From assembly GCF_000621165.1 (NCBI RefSeq), contig NZ_JHZA01000020.1:1-64000 (forward strand): 64,000 nucleotides of DNA, given 5' to 3'. Shown piece after piece: positions 50,359-58,914 of this stretch. The DNA comes from Enterovibrio calviensis DSM 14347 (GTDB lineage Bacteria; Pseudomonadota; Gammaproteobacteria; Enterobacterales; Vibrionaceae). The notes beneath the pieces were generated by a model that saw only the letters and a program-made list of their open reading frames with translations, made no database searches and was not told where the DNA came from. How positions within the stretch are numbered: position 1 is the first letter of the stretch; each line of letters starts with the position of its first letter. A program made the position numbers and the translations under genes.

Positions 50359-51024
50359 ATGAGCACTTTTACGCCCGCGCAACAGCGCAACGCCCTCTCT
50401 TACTTGGTGGTTTTCCACCTTGTTATCATTGCGTCAAGCAACTATCTGGTACAACTGCCGTTCACCATTTTTGGTTTTCACACCACGTGGGGCGCATTTA
50501 CCTTTCCGTTTATCTTTTTGGCGACCGATCTGACTGTCCGTATTTTCGGTGCAGGCATGGCACGTAAGATTATTTTCAGTGTGATGGTGCCATCGCTACT
50601 GATTTCCTATGTGCTATCGGTGTTGTTCTATCAAGGACAGTACCAAGGTATTGCAGATCTCACCGTGTTTAACCTGTTTGTTGCACGTATTGCCGTAGCA
50701 AGCTTCATGGCTTATATGCTGGGGCAAATCCTCGACATTCACGTGTTTAACCGACTCCGTCAAACGAAAAAATGGTGGGTTGCCCCAAGCTGTTCGACCA
50801 TTTTTGGTAACGCCATTGATACGTTGGCCTTCTTCGCCATTGCGTTTTACAACAGCCCAGACGCCTTCATGGCAGAGAACTGGACGGAAATCGCCGTGGT
50901 GGATTACTTCTTCAAACTGGTGATCAGCCTTGGTTTGTTTGTGCCAATGTACGGTGTGTTGTTGAACTACCTAGTAGGTCGAATGACACGTGTTAACGAA
51001 GCGGCGCAAACCAAGCTGGTTTAG
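50359..51024 (+). CDS. yhhQ: queuosine-precursor transporter (YhhQ family)
   Basis: COG1738 membrane transporter that imports 7-cyano-7-deazaguanine or preQ1, precursors of tRNA queuosine. The 221-residue product equals E. coli YhhQ in length, with six hydrophobic segments and the characteristic FPFIFLATDLTVRIFG and CSTIFGNAIDTLAFF motifs. The start is ATG 50359 with the ribosome site inside the riboswitch tail; an ATG at 50341 lies in the aptamer and is not used. Confidence 0.93.
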   Translation: MSTFTPAQQRNALSYLVVFHLVIIASSNYLVQLPFTIFGFHTTWGAFTFPFIFLATDLTVRIFGAGMARKIIFSVMVPSLLISYVLSVLFYQGQYQGIADLTVFNLFVARIAVASFMAYMLGQILDIHVFNRLRQTKKWWVAPSCSTIFGNAIDTLAFFAIAFYNSPDAFMAENWTEIAVVDYFFKLVISLGLFVPMYGVLLNYLVGRMTRVNEAAQTKLV

Positions 51025-51059
51025 CGTTCGTTAACGCGAAAGCAATGAGGGTAATAAAG

Positions 51060-51083
51060 GCCGATCGCAAGATCGGCTTTTTT
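51060..51083 (+). terminator. terminator of yhhQ
   Basis: GCCGATC / GATCGGC stem with a GCAA tetraloop followed by six T, 36 bases after the yhhQ stop. Confidence 0.88.
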
Positions 51084-51143
51084 GTGCGTGAGTTTTGATT
51101 TCAACCAGTTGATTGTGGCTCGTATATACTCGAGAAAGAGATG

Positions 51144-51203
51144 TATACCCAAACAACCTCAAGATGCTCACTGAATCCTGCATCTTCAGGTTGCTTGGGT
51201 ATA
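51144..51203. repeat. 60-bp palindromic intergenic element
   Basis: Two 24-base arms starting TATACCCAAACAACC and ending GGTTGCTTGGGTATA, differing at 2 positions, separated by 12 bases, form an almost perfect hairpin. It resembles short dispersed palindromes that I recall in vibrio intergenic regions. One other partial match (CTTGGGTATA, 41877-41886) is in this window. Confidence 0.65.
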
Positions 51204-51231
51204 TGCATACGGCATCGTAAAGGAAAGTGTC

Positions 51232-51672
51232 ATGATAATTCGAGAAGGCACGTTGGCAGAAGCCATCGAAGTGCTAGGTAAAATTGAGGAATTTGCGCGT
51301 TCAGAAACTTTGGGTTCGCTCAAAAAGCGCCTTGGTGATAAGCCTTACTTGGTGTTGGTTGCTGAGCATGATGGGCAGTTATGTGGTGTAAAAATTGGCT
51401 ATCAGTTGGATGAAGATTGCTTTTATAGCTGGTTAGGGGGCGTGACAGACCACGGCCGCCGTCGCGGGATTGCGCAGTCTTTACTGCAGATGCAAGAACG
51501 CTGGGTTGCCCAGCATGGCTACACCAGCCTAAGAGTGAAGTCGCGTAACTGCTTTGCGGGCATGCTGTGTTTGCTGCTGAACAACCATTACCAGATTGAG
51601 CATTTAGAGAAGAAGGACGCGTTGGATCAGTATCGCCTCCATTTTGTGAAGAAAATCACACCAAGCGAATGA
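51232..51672 (+). CDS. GNAT-family acetyltransferase
   Basis: A 146-residue N-acetyltransferase of the GNAT superfamily. The acetyl-CoA loop GRRRGIAQSLLQMQERW (about residues 79-95) is the R/Q-X2-G-X-G/A pattern, and the rest follows the fold. The substrate is unknown. It lies just upstream of ryhB; in E. coli ryhB also has a GNAT gene (yhhY) as neighbour. Confidence 0.9.
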   Translation: MIIREGTLAEAIEVLGKIEEFARSETLGSLKKRLGDKPYLVLVAEHDGQLCGVKIGYQLDEDCFYSWLGGVTDHGRRRGIAQSLLQMQERWVAQHGYTSLRVKSRNCFAGMLCLLLNNHYQIEHLEKKDALDQYRLHFVKKITPSE

Positions 51673-51705
51673 AAGGCTGAAAACATATAATAATGACTAG
51701 CAAAT

Positions 51706-51724
51706 GCTAATGAGAATGATTACT
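51706..51724 (+). promoter_or_regulatory. Fur box of ryhB
   Basis: GCTAATGAGAATGATTACT matches 14 of 19 bases of the Fur consensus. It overlaps a TACTAT -10-like box (51721-51726) and lies next to a TATAAT at 51686-51691, so Fur-Fe would block transcription of the RNA that follows. Confidence 0.75.
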
Positions 51725-51732
51725 ATTTATTT

Positions 51733-51879
51733 CGTTCGATAGCGAAGGCAATCTTCGCTAAAGAACACACGACATTGCTCACATTGCTTCCAGTATATGT
51801 ATTTGCATGAAACAGCCGATGTATATCGCGCCGTTTTACTCATGCAGGCGACACCCACTCGGTGTCGCCTTTTTCTTTT
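51733..51879 (+). ncRNA. ryhB: iron-responsive small RNA RyhB
   Basis: The conserved pairing core CACGACATTGCTCACATTG followed by CTTCCAGTAT (51768-51797) is essentially identical to E. coli RyhB. A hairpin GCGAAG / CTTCGC precedes it (51742-51759) and a strong terminator ends it (AGGCGACACC / GGTGTCGCCT then T run, 51846-51879). A Fur box sits at the promoter. The 5' end is approximate: starting from the TATAAT at 51686 it would be about 51698. RyhB represses non-essential iron-protein mRNAs when iron is low. At 147-180 bases it is longer than E. coli RyhB, as in vibrios. Confidence 0.93.
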
Positions 51880-51921
51880 CTAGCGCTAAATATTCAACTC
51901 GCGTCATCCTTACCTTTCCAA

Positions 51922-52572
51922 TCAGGCGATATCCACGAGTTTGGCAACGAGTTTGTTGATGCCCGATGCGGCCTCACTGACAGATGTCGCGAGCATATAG
52001 GCAGGTGTAGACAGTAATCGTCGACTTTGATCCAGTACGAAATCATCAACCGGGCACTGGATATGTTCGCCGCCCATGGCCTCAAATGCCGCGGCGGTTT
52101 CTGGATCCGATCCAATGGTGCCTTTGGCGCCGGGACCATAGACTTTCGGGATCAGAATTGGGGAAATACAGATATAACCCGCGGGCTTTTCGGCAGTCGC
52201 AAACGCTTTGCAGATATGTAGTACATCCTCCTGAACCGTCATGGAGGATCCATTTACCGCAAAATCACTGAGATTTTTTGCCACGCCAAAACCGCCAGGC
52301 AGTAACAAGGCATCATATTCAGTTGGATCTAGCTCAGTGAGCGGGGAGATTTCCCCACGGCAAATTCGTGCGGCTTCTTGGAGTGTGTTACGCGACTCGC
52401 CAGTTGGCGCTCCGGCATGATGGTTGATCACATGGTGTTGCTCTTCGTCAGGTGCAAAACAATGCCAACTGGCACCTGCTTGTTCTATGGCTAATAGGGA
52501 TAACACGACTTCTTGGATTTCAGAACCGTCGTATACGCCACAGCCGGCTAAGATGACTGCCACTTTTTTCAC
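51922..52572 (-). CDS. elbB: glyoxalase/DJ-1-like protein ElbB
   Basis: ElbB (GlxIII-like) is a DJ-1/PfpI-superfamily protein with glyoxalase activity linked to isoprenoid synthesis in E. coli. The start is taken as GTG 52572 (MKKVAVILAGCGVYDGSEI, 216 residues, E. coli 217), with AGGA 7 bases upstream, instead of the longer open frame to 52644 with an unusual N-terminal extension. Motifs: LAGCGVYDGSEIQE, LLLPGGFGVAKNLSDFA and AGYICISPILIPK; the position where many DJ-1 proteins have a nucleophilic Cys reads YICIS. Confidence 0.88.
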   Translation of the reverse strand: MKKVAVILAGCGVYDGSEIQEVVLSLLAIEQAGASWHCFAPDEEQHHVINHHAGAPTGESRNTLQEAARICRGEISPLTELDPTEYDALLLPGGFGVAKNLSDFAVNGSSMTVQEDVLHICKAFATAEKPAGYICISPILIPKVYGPGAKGTIGSDPETAAAFEAMGGEHIQCPVDDFVLDQSRRLLSTPAYMLATSVSEAASGINKLVAKLVDIA

Positions 52573-52644
52573 TAATGCTTCCTCATCGTCAAGAATTACC
52601 TCACCAAGGCGCGGCGAGGTTTCGCTGAATAAATCATCAAACAA

Positions 52645-53121
52645 AGCCTAGTCTATGAGCAAAATGATGATCATTTGAATCCCTGTTGCTCACAGAATTT
52701 AGGGTTGCTTTGTGAAATATATTTCGATGAAGGGATCTGTGTACAATTTCTTTTTCCACAGTCGATGATCGAGAAACGATCCTGATCAGGATCAATGACT
52801 TACACTTAAGCTCATAAAAACAAAGAATTTAATTTTTGATTTTGGCTGTTATTTACGCATGATCTGAAAGGGCGAAAATAAATACCAACAAACTTATCCA
52901 CAGTGAAAGCTAGGGGCTGCTGGGATGACATCATTTATGCACAGGGTGGTTTTCAGCTTCGTAGGTCGTATGACAGTTGAGCACATTAGCCCGCCAATGT
53001 TGCCACCAATAAGAAGGCAGTGTCGGCTTTCTGAGGCTATAGATCGAAATCGCGGGTTAACAGAATTGGCGAGTCGTGGCATCCTAGCTCATCAATCATT
53101 TTCTGGTTAGCTTATAACGTT
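52645..53121. promoter_or_regulatory. polA upstream region with DnaA boxes and clustered GATC sites
   Basis: 477 bases before polA without a supported gene (352 before it, if ElbB begins at 52644, hold nothing else). Two perfect DnaA boxes, TTATCCACA (52894-52902) and TTATGCACA (52935-52943), and two one-mismatch boxes (52738-52746 reverse, 52752-52760) occur, together with at least seven GATC sites, three of them 6 bases apart in the palindrome GATCCTGATCAGGATC (52778-52793), and an AT-rich tract at about 52803-52855. DnaA-dependent polA control has been reported in E. coli. Confidence 0.55.
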
Positions 53122-55917
53122 ATGGCGACGACTTCTGACAGTCCGTTGATTCTGGTCGACGGCTCCTCTTATCTTTACCGCGCGTACCACGCATCCCCTA
53201 ATCTGACGAGCCCTAAAGGTGAACCGACAGGGGCGATTTATGGCGTCGTTAACATGCTACGCAGTTTGGTAAAACAATACCCAACGTCGAATGTCACGGT
53301 GATCTTTGATGCGAAAGGCAAAACCTTCCGCGATGATATGTATTCGGAATATAAGGCGCATCGTCCTCCAATGCCTGATGATCTGCGTGGGCAAATAGCG
53401 CCACTGCATGCGATCATTGAAGCCATGGGTTTCCCTATGATGGTGATCGAAGGCGTTGAAGCCGATGACGTGATCGGCACGCTAGCTACCCAAGGCTCAA
53501 AGGCTGGCATGCCTATCTTGATCAGCACCGGTGATAAAGACATGGCGCAGTTGGTGGATGAAAACGTCACCCTGATCAACACCATGACCAATGTCATCAT
53601 GACACCTCAAGGTGTGCATGATAAATACGGCTTTGGCCCTGAATACATCATCGATTATCTGGCACTGATGGGCGATAAAGTCGATAACATTCCGGGTGTT
53701 CCAGGCGTCGGTGATAAAACCGCGACGGCACTGATTGCCGGTATCGGTGGATTGGAAGAGCTGTACGCTAACCTTGATAAAATCGCCGCGCTTGGCTTTC
53801 GTGGTTCGAAGACCATGGCGAAGAAGCTGGAAGACAACAAAGAGGAAGCTCACCTCTCATATCAACTTGCCACCATCAAGCTGGATTGCGAACTGCCTTT
53901 CACGCCGGAAGCACTTATTAACCGTGAACCCGATAACGCCAAACTGGTGGGATTGTTCACTGAGCTGAACTTCAAGCGTTGGCTTGCCGAAGCACAAAGT
54001 GGCAATGCTGGCATGAATGCAGTTGCCGAGCGTGCCGTAACATCCGGTGCGTCAGCGAGTTCTGAAAAGAAAGAGGCAGCAAGCTTCTCCGCAGCGAGTA
54101 TTGACCGCAGCCAGTACGAAACGATTCTGACAGAAGACGCGTTCCGAGTGTGGATGGATAAGCTGCGCAGCGCAGACGTTGTCGCCTTTGATACCGAAAC
54201 CGACAGCTTAGATTACATGGTTGCCAACTTAGTCGGCCTCTCTTTTGCTGTTGCAGAAGGCGAAGCCGCTTATCTGCCAGTTGCACACGATTACTTGGAT
54301 GCCCCTCAGCAGATCGATAGAGACTGGGTGCTGGCTGAAATGAAAGCGTGGCTTGAAGATGCGGGCGCACTGAAAGTCGGCCAGAATCTGAAATATGATT
54401 CGAGCGTGTTAGCACGCTACGACATTGCCATGAAAGGCATTGCTTACGACACCATGCTTGAGTCTTACGTCTTTAATAGCGTGGCAGGCCGCCATGATAT
54501 GGACAGCCTCGCACTGCGTTATCTGCAACATACCTGCATTAGCTTTGAAGAGATTGCGGGCAAAGGTAAAAAGCAGCTGACCTTCAACCAAATCGACATG
54601 GATCAAGCAGCGCCGTATGCGGCAGAAGATGCCGATGTGACGTTACGACTGCACAACGTGTTGATGGCGCACCTGCAACAAGATGACAAACTGAAAACCA
54701 TTTTCGAGCAATACGAAATGCCATTGGTGCCAGTCCTGTCTCGCATTGAACGCCATGGCGTGTTGATTGATAGCGACATGCTGGGCAAGCAGTCTCAAGA
54801 AATTGCGTTGCGTCTGGACGTACTTGAAAAAGAGACCTTTGAGCTGGCAGGCGAAGAATTCAACTTAAGCTCACCAAAACAGCTTCAAGTTATCCTGTTT
54901 GAAAAGATGGGTTTGCCTGTTATCAAGAAAACGCCGTCTGGCACTCCATCAACCAATGAAGAAGTGCTGCAAGAATTGGCGTTGGATTACCCTCTGCCAA
55001 AACGCATTTTGGAATACCGTGGTTTGGCGAAGCTGAAATCCACTTACACGGACAAACTGCCTAAGATGGTGAATCCGGCCACCAAACGTGTGCATACCTC
55101 TTATCATCAGGCAGTGACAGCAACGGGGCGCTTGTCTTCAACCGATCCTAACTTGCAGAACATTCCTATTCGTAATCAAGAAGGTCGTCGTATTCGCCAA
55201 GCGTTTATTGCCCCTGCAGGTAAAACCATACTGGCGGTCGATTACTCTCAAATTGAACTTCGTATCATGGCGCACCTATCGGGAGATGAAGCGCTGCTTG
55301 AAGCTTTCCGTCATGGTAAAGACATTCACAGTGCCACCGCAGCAGAAGTGATGGGCGTTGAGATAAGCGAAGTGACCTCAGAAATGCGTCGCCGCGCGAA
55401 AGCGATTAACTTTGGTTTGATTTATGGCATGAGTGCGTTTGGTCTTGCGAAGCAACTAGGCATCCCTCGTGGCGAAGCGCAGCAGTATATGGAACGTTAC
55501 TTTGAGCGCTACCCGGGGGTTCTGCAGTATATGGAAGCCACACGCTTGCAAGCCGCAGAGCAAGGTTATGTTGAAACCATTTTTGGTCGTCGTTTACATC
55601 TTCCTGAAATCAATTCAAGCAATGGCATGCGTCGTAAAGGGGCTGAGCGCGCTGCGATCAACGCACCAATGCAAGGCACAGCGGCAGACATCATCAAACG
55701 AGCGATGATTTTGGTTGATAGCTGGATTGGGCAACAACCGGCAGGGCGCGTTGCGTTGATCATGCAAGTACACGATGAATTGGTGTTGGAAGTAGATACC
55801 GAACACTTGTCTGACGTAGAACAACAGGTTTGTAAGTTAATGGAATCTGCAGCTTTGCTTGATGTTCCCTTGGTTGCAGACGCTGGTAGCGGCGAAAACT
55901 GGGATCAAGCCCACTAA
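53122..55917 (+). CDS. polA: DNA polymerase I
   Basis: Repair and Okazaki-fragment polymerase. The 931-residue product (E. coli 928) contains all three domains: 5'-3' exonuclease (about 1-320, [28 protein letters not shown]), 3'-5' exonuclease (about 325-520, [10 protein letters not shown] intact) and polymerase (about 525-931) with motif [17 protein letters not shown], motif [15 protein letters not shown] and motif [11 protein letters not shown]. Followed by spf as in E. coli. Confidence 0.98.
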   Translation: MATTSDSPLILVDGSSYLYRAYHASPNLTSPKGEPTGAIYGVVNMLRSLVKQYPTSNVTVIFDAKGKTFRDDMYSEYKAHRPPMPDDLRGQIAPLHAIIEAMGFPMMVIEGVEADDVIGTLATQGSKAGMPILISTGDKDMAQLVDENVTLINTMTNVIMTPQGVHDKYGFGPEYIIDYLALMGDKVDNIPGVPGVGDKTATALIAGIGGLEELYANLDKIAALGFRGSKTMAKKLEDNKEEAHLSYQLATIKLDCELPFTPEALINREPDNAKLVGLFTELNFKRWLAEAQSGNAGMNAVAERAVTSGASASSEKKEAASFSAASIDRSQYETILTEDAFRVWMDKLRSADVVAFDTETDSLDYMVANLVGLSFAVAEGEAAYLPVAHDYLDAPQQIDRDWVLAEMKAWLEDAGALKVGQNLKYDSSVLARYDIAMKGIAYDTMLESYVFNSVAGRHDMDSLALRYLQHTCISFEEIAGKGKKQLTFNQIDMDQAAPYAAEDADVTLRLHNVLMAHLQQDDKLKTIFEQYEMPLVPVLSRIERHGVLIDSDMLGKQSQEIALRLDVLEKETFELAGEEFNLSSPKQLQVILFEKMGLPVIKKTPSGTPSTNEEVLQELALDYPLPKRILEYRGLAKLKSTYTDKLPKMVNPATKRVHTSYHQAVTATGRLSSTDPNLQNIPIRNQEGRRIRQAFIAPAGKTILAVDYSQIELRIMAHLSGDEALLEAFRHGKDIHSATAAEVMGVEISEVTSEMRRRAKAINFGLIYGMSAFGLAKQLGIPRGEAQQYMERYFERYPGVLQYMEATRLQAAEQGYVETIFGRRLHLPEINSSNGMRRKGAERAAINAPMQGTAADIIKRAMILVDSWIGQQPAGRVALIMQVHDELVLEVDTEHLSDVEQQVCKLMESAALLDVPLVADAGSGENWDQAH

Positions 55918-55970
55918 TTCAATGCGCTAGTGCTCGGTCAGATCACATAACAACTTAAATTCTATAGCGA

Positions 55971-55997
55971 AAAAAGCCTGCGAAAGCAGGCTTTTTT
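55971..55997 (+). terminator. terminator of polA
   Basis: AGCCTGC / GCAGGCT stem with a GAAA tetraloop and a T run, 53 bases after the polA stop; flanking A and T runs extend the stem. Confidence 0.88.
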
Positions 55998-56108
55998 ATT
56001 GATGTAATGAAACATTATGAACACAACTGGCCCTAAATTTTATAATTTGATGAAAAAAAACTACGTAAAGGGTTTTCTTAAACGGCCAATTGATATACAG
56101 TTACTGAC

Positions 56109-56218
56109 GTAGGGTACAGAGGTAAGATGTTCTATCTTTCAGACCTTTTGTTTCACGTTATTGGATTTGGCTGATTCAGCAGCCCCGGTTGATGTATGTC
56201 GACCGGGGCATTTTTTAT
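56109..56218 (+). ncRNA. spf: Spot 42 small RNA
   Basis: The 5' part (GTAGGGTACAGAGGTAAGAT, then TTCTATCTTTCAGACCTTTT) is almost identical to E. coli Spot 42, followed by a short variable region and the terminator CCCCGGTTG...CGACCGGGGCATTTTTT. At about 110 bases it equals the E. coli RNA. It lies between polA and engB as in E. coli. Spot 42 represses secondary carbon-metabolism genes and is itself repressed by cAMP-CRP; CyaA is encoded elsewhere in this window. Confidence 0.95.
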
Positions 56219-56370
56219 TGTACCAACCCTCGCTACTCACCCCGTCTTAACTTCTATTTATATCCATATTAAACAGGCACTTAATTCCTTCATTTGTTAG
56301 GGTTAGAATTTTATTACGCTTTATTAGAGTAATTGCTTTAAATTGAGGGCGGCGAAGCTATAATAGTTTC

Positions 56371-56473
56371 CGCTTCTTGTTCTTGATGTGGTTGGGGTGA
56401 TCGGTGTTTTCTTTTTCCTGATGGCCCTCACGTTATTTATGGCCGATCTGATTATTCAGGTCGGTCTTTTTTT
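56371..56473 (+). ncRNA. unassigned sRNA candidate downstream of spf
   Basis: A plausible transcription unit: TATAAT at 56359-56364 (a poor -35, TTTAAA at 56337-56342, 16 bases upstream), about 90 bases containing a U-rich stretch (TGTTTTCTTTTTCC) suited to Hfq, and a strong terminator (GGCCGATCTGA / TCAGGTCGGTC, TTAT loop, seven T, 56441-56473). No reading frame with a ribosome site is present. I do not recognise it as a known RNA. The 300 bases around it are otherwise empty. Confidence 0.55.
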
Positions 56474-56738
56474 ATCCATCGAAACTGTAATTAAATTCCA
56501 GCTCAGGTTTCACGAGGCATCCTTATGTTGTCATTGATATTTATCTACTAAAAATAAGTTTTCAACAAAGGACGTTGGCGTAGAGAAATCATGCGTTTAT
56601 TGGCAAATTAAGAGATGGTGTATGGATTTGAGGGCGAAGTGGGTAGGTTTGTCGGCAGGGGTAACTTGCGGATAGTCAGATGTTGGATGACACTCAAAAC
56701 ATAACAAATAAGAAAAAACCTCCTATTTCTCTCCCGTT

Positions 56739-56764
56739 ACCCCACCTTAAGGTGGGGTTTTATT
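56739..56764 (+). terminator. plus-strand terminator-like hairpin of unclear origin
   Basis: CCCCACC TTAA GGTGGGG followed by TTTTATTT, so it faces the plus strand. The only plus-strand units upstream are the sRNA candidate and a stretch (56474-56738) with no gene I can support. It may end an unrecognised short transcript, or provide a 3' structure for the convergent engB. Confidence 0.5.
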
Positions 56765-56787
56765 TGTCTGCTATTCAAACAAATGGG

Positions 56788-57477
56788 TTACTCAGACGCT
56801 TCGCCTGTGTCAGTCGCTGGGTTTGCGTCTGCATCAATAAGTGCATCGTCAGCCGTTTCGACATCAGTTTCAAATACAGGGAAGTACCAGCTATCGAGCT
56901 TCTTACGCAGCTTGTCGACACCAATCCCTTTGAGCGAAGAATAAAGCTCAACTTCTACGTTGCCACCAAAATCAACCGCTGCTGCGCGAACTTTCGTGAG
57001 CTCCGCTTTGCGAGCGCCGCTTTTCAGCTTGTCACATTTAGTGAGTAGCGCGAGCACTGGCAGGTTTGAATCAACGGCCCAGAAGATAATTTGCTGATCA
57101 AGCTCTCTCAGAGGATGACGAATATCCATCAACACAACCAACCCTTTCAGTTGTTCACGTTTTTGCAGATATTCACCTAAAGATTGCTGCCACTTTTTCT
57201 TCATTTCCAACGGTACTTGCGCGAAACCATAGCCCGGCAAGTCGACGATGTGACATCCCTCATCCACTTTAAACAAGTTGATCAATTGTGTGCGACCCGG
57301 CGTTTTACTCACCTTAACCAAGCTTTTATGATCACAAAGTCGATTAATTGAGCTAGATTTACCAGCATTAGAGCGACCCGCAAACGCGACCTCTATACCA
57401 GTATCTGGCGGCAAGTGCCTGATATCTGGGGCACTGGTGATAAAGTGTGTGTTGCGATAGTTGAGTGAAGGATTCAC
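56788..57477 (-). CDS. engB: ribosome-biogenesis GTPase EngB (YihA)
   Basis: EngB (YsxC/YihA) is an essential GTPase of late 50S assembly. The 229-residue product has G1 [17 protein letters not shown]2 [11 protein letters not shown]3 [10 protein letters not shown]4 TKCDKL and G5 SSLKGIG. The P-loop reads SSSIN where the usual sequence is SSALN. The C-terminus carries an acidic tail beyond the family core (about residues 205-229). Neighbours polA and Spot 42 match E. coli order. Confidence 0.96.
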   Translation of the reverse strand: MNPSLNYRNTHFITSAPDIRHLPPDTGIEVAFAGRSNAGKSSSINRLCDHKSLVKVSKTPGRTQLINLFKVDEGCHIVDLPGYGFAQVPLEMKKKWQQSLGEYLQKREQLKGLVVLMDIRHPLRELDQQIIFWAVDSNLPVLALLTKCDKLKSGARKAELTKVRAAAVDFGGNVEVELYSSLKGIGVDKLRKKLDSWYFPVFETDVETADDALIDADANPATDTGEASE

Positions 57478-57625
57478 TGTTAACTCCGTCTCGACTTTAT
57501 GTAGTCGATTGATTACTTTTATGTGAAATTGTGTAAAATGACCGTGCTCGGTTTTTGCTCGATGATTGTATCATGATGGCGTGGGCATCGTGGTATGGAA
57601 GCTTGATAATTATAAATGGAATGTC

Positions 57626-58243
57626 ATGAAGAAATTAGCGCTACTACTCACTTTAATTGCGAGTTTTACCGCCTATGCACAGGGTGATGCAGAAGCAGGT
57701 AAAGCAAAATCAACCACTTGTGCCGCTTGTCACGGTCCTGACGGTAACAGCTTAATTCCGGCAAACCCCGTTCTGGCAGGTCAACACGAAAAATACCTGT
57801 TTAAGCAACTTAAAGAATTTAAGCTCGGTATGACGACAGGTGGTGAACAAGGTCGTTACAACGCAGTAATGGCTGGCATGGTCGCAGCACTGTCTGAGCA
57901 AGACATGGCAGATTTAGCCGCTTACTACGCAACTCAAACGGCAAAACCGGGCGTCACGCCTGAGTCGACCATTGAATTGGGTGAGCAGCTTTACCTCGCG
58001 GGTGACACCGAACGTGGTATTGCATCATGCATTGCTTGTCACGGTCCTCGTGGCAATGGCACATCATTATCAGGGTTCCCTAAAATCTCCGGTCAGCATG
58101 CTGACTATGTGAAAGCCCAATTGATGGCCTTCCGCGACGGAACTCGAAACAACGATCTGAACGGCATGATGGGTATTGTGTCAGCCAAACTGTCAGACGA
58201 AGAAATTGATGCTATTTCAAAATATGTTGGCGGACTGCACTAA
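57626..58243 (+). CDS. cytochrome c4
   Basis: Periplasmic diheme c-type cytochrome, an electron donor to cbb3 oxidase or reductases. The 205-residue precursor has a signal peptide (MKKLALLLTLIASFTAYA) and two heme-binding CXXCH sites, CAACH and CIACH, each within a homologous half, with distal methionines available (e.g. GMMGIV in the second half). Start at ATG 57626 (GGA 5 bases upstream) rather than the earlier open frame. It lies between engB and the Csr RNA. Confidence 0.94.
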   Translation: MKKLALLLTLIASFTAYAQGDAEAGKAKSTTCAACHGPDGNSLIPANPVLAGQHEKYLFKQLKEFKLGMTTGGEQGRYNAVMAGMVAALSEQDMADLAAYYATQTAKPGVTPESTIELGEQLYLAGDTERGIASCIACHGPRGNGTSLSGFPKISGQHADYVKAQLMAFRDGTRNNDLNGMMGIVSAKLSDEEIDAISKYVGGLH

Positions 58244-58275
58244 TTAACCAGTGTGTTAGCACGTGAAATAGTCGA

Positions 58276-58300
58276 AAAGGCAGCGCAAGCTGCCTTTTTT
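58276..58300 (+). terminator. terminator of cytochrome c4
   Basis: AAAGGCAGC / GCTGCCTTT stem with GCAA loop and a T run, 33 bases after the stop. Confidence 0.88.
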
Positions 58301-58331
58301 ACGTTCAGTAATACCGTTTTTCTCAATGCGC

Positions 58332-58337
58332 TGTAAG
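58332..58337 (+). promoter_or_regulatory. candidate half-site for VarA/UvrY upstream of the Csr RNA
   Basis: TGTAAG at 58332 matches the left half of the VarA/UvrY box (TGTAAG-N6-CTTACA); the right half is poor. It lies about 165 bases before the presumed RNA start, near the usual -180 position of such sites in E. coli csrB. Confidence 0.35.
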
Positions 58338-58496
58338 TGATTGTCCATCCTGCGGTGAGTTTCTTGCCTAAATACTTGCCCGTTTTTATTTTTTTCGCCT
58401 ATCTTTCAGTTAGATATTGTTATTGATGATTTCAACTATATTGGAATTGTGAGTTCGCGCCTATTTTGTGATTAGGATTGGCGTAGAATTATTTTT

Positions 58497-58861
58497 GTCG
58501 ACAGGATACATGACACGGATAAAGGACAGTCAGGACGACTTAGGCAGGGCTGCCACAGGATTCAAACGGATTTAGGCTTAGGAAAAGCCATAGTCACTCG
58601 GATGTGTAGCGTCAGGATGACCAACAGCGTGAAGGAATCACGTGTTAGAAGGACACCTACTAGGACGGTAGCAAGGACACGCGCCAGGACGGCGAAGACA
58701 ACAGGACGTTGCGAGTTTAACTCAAATAAAAAATGGCAGGACGCCCCTATTACAAACGGAAATTTGTTCACTGGGATGTGGCATTACTGTTAGGGATTAA
58801 AGCGGTACAATCCGTTCATTAGAACGCTCTAGAGCGACAGGCTTAGCCTGTCGCTTTTTTC
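58497..58861 (+). ncRNA. csrC: CsrB/CsrC-family CsrA-sequestering RNA
   Basis: A 365-base, protein-free region with about 19 GGA trinucleotides, mostly in CAGGA, AAGGA or ACGGA contexts and many in predicted hairpin loops, the mark of RNAs that titrate CsrA. It begins after a TAGAAT -10 (58484-58489) and ends in a perfect terminator AGCGACAGGC / GCCTGTCGCT plus T run (58833-58860). The position between engB/cytochrome c4 and yihI matches E. coli csrC (yihA-csrC-yihI), so I use that symbol; vibrios have several such RNAs. The exact 5' end is inferred. Confidence 0.87.
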
Positions 58862-58914
58862 TTATCCATCTTTCTGTTACATTTCCGCCATTCACTTTGG
58901 TGTAGAAATCTCCA

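Noticed and set aside
52573-52644. N-terminal extension of ElbB
   Set aside because: GTG 52572 has a ribosome site and yields a normal 216-residue ElbB; the extra 24 residues are unlike the family.
52645-53121. Chromosomal origin oriC upstream of polA
   Set aside because: DnaA boxes and GATC sites are present but fewer than in a true oriC, and vibrio oriC lies near gidA/mioC, not polA; kept only as a regulatory finding.
56680-57048. 122-codon plus-strand frame overlapping engB
   Set aside because: Antisense to engB for most of its length and includes a terminator hairpin; no ribosome site.
58562-58793. Open frames on both strands within 58.5-58.8 kb
   Set aside because: They lie inside the GGA-rich CsrC-like RNA; the basic, low-complexity translations are typical of non-coding sequence.
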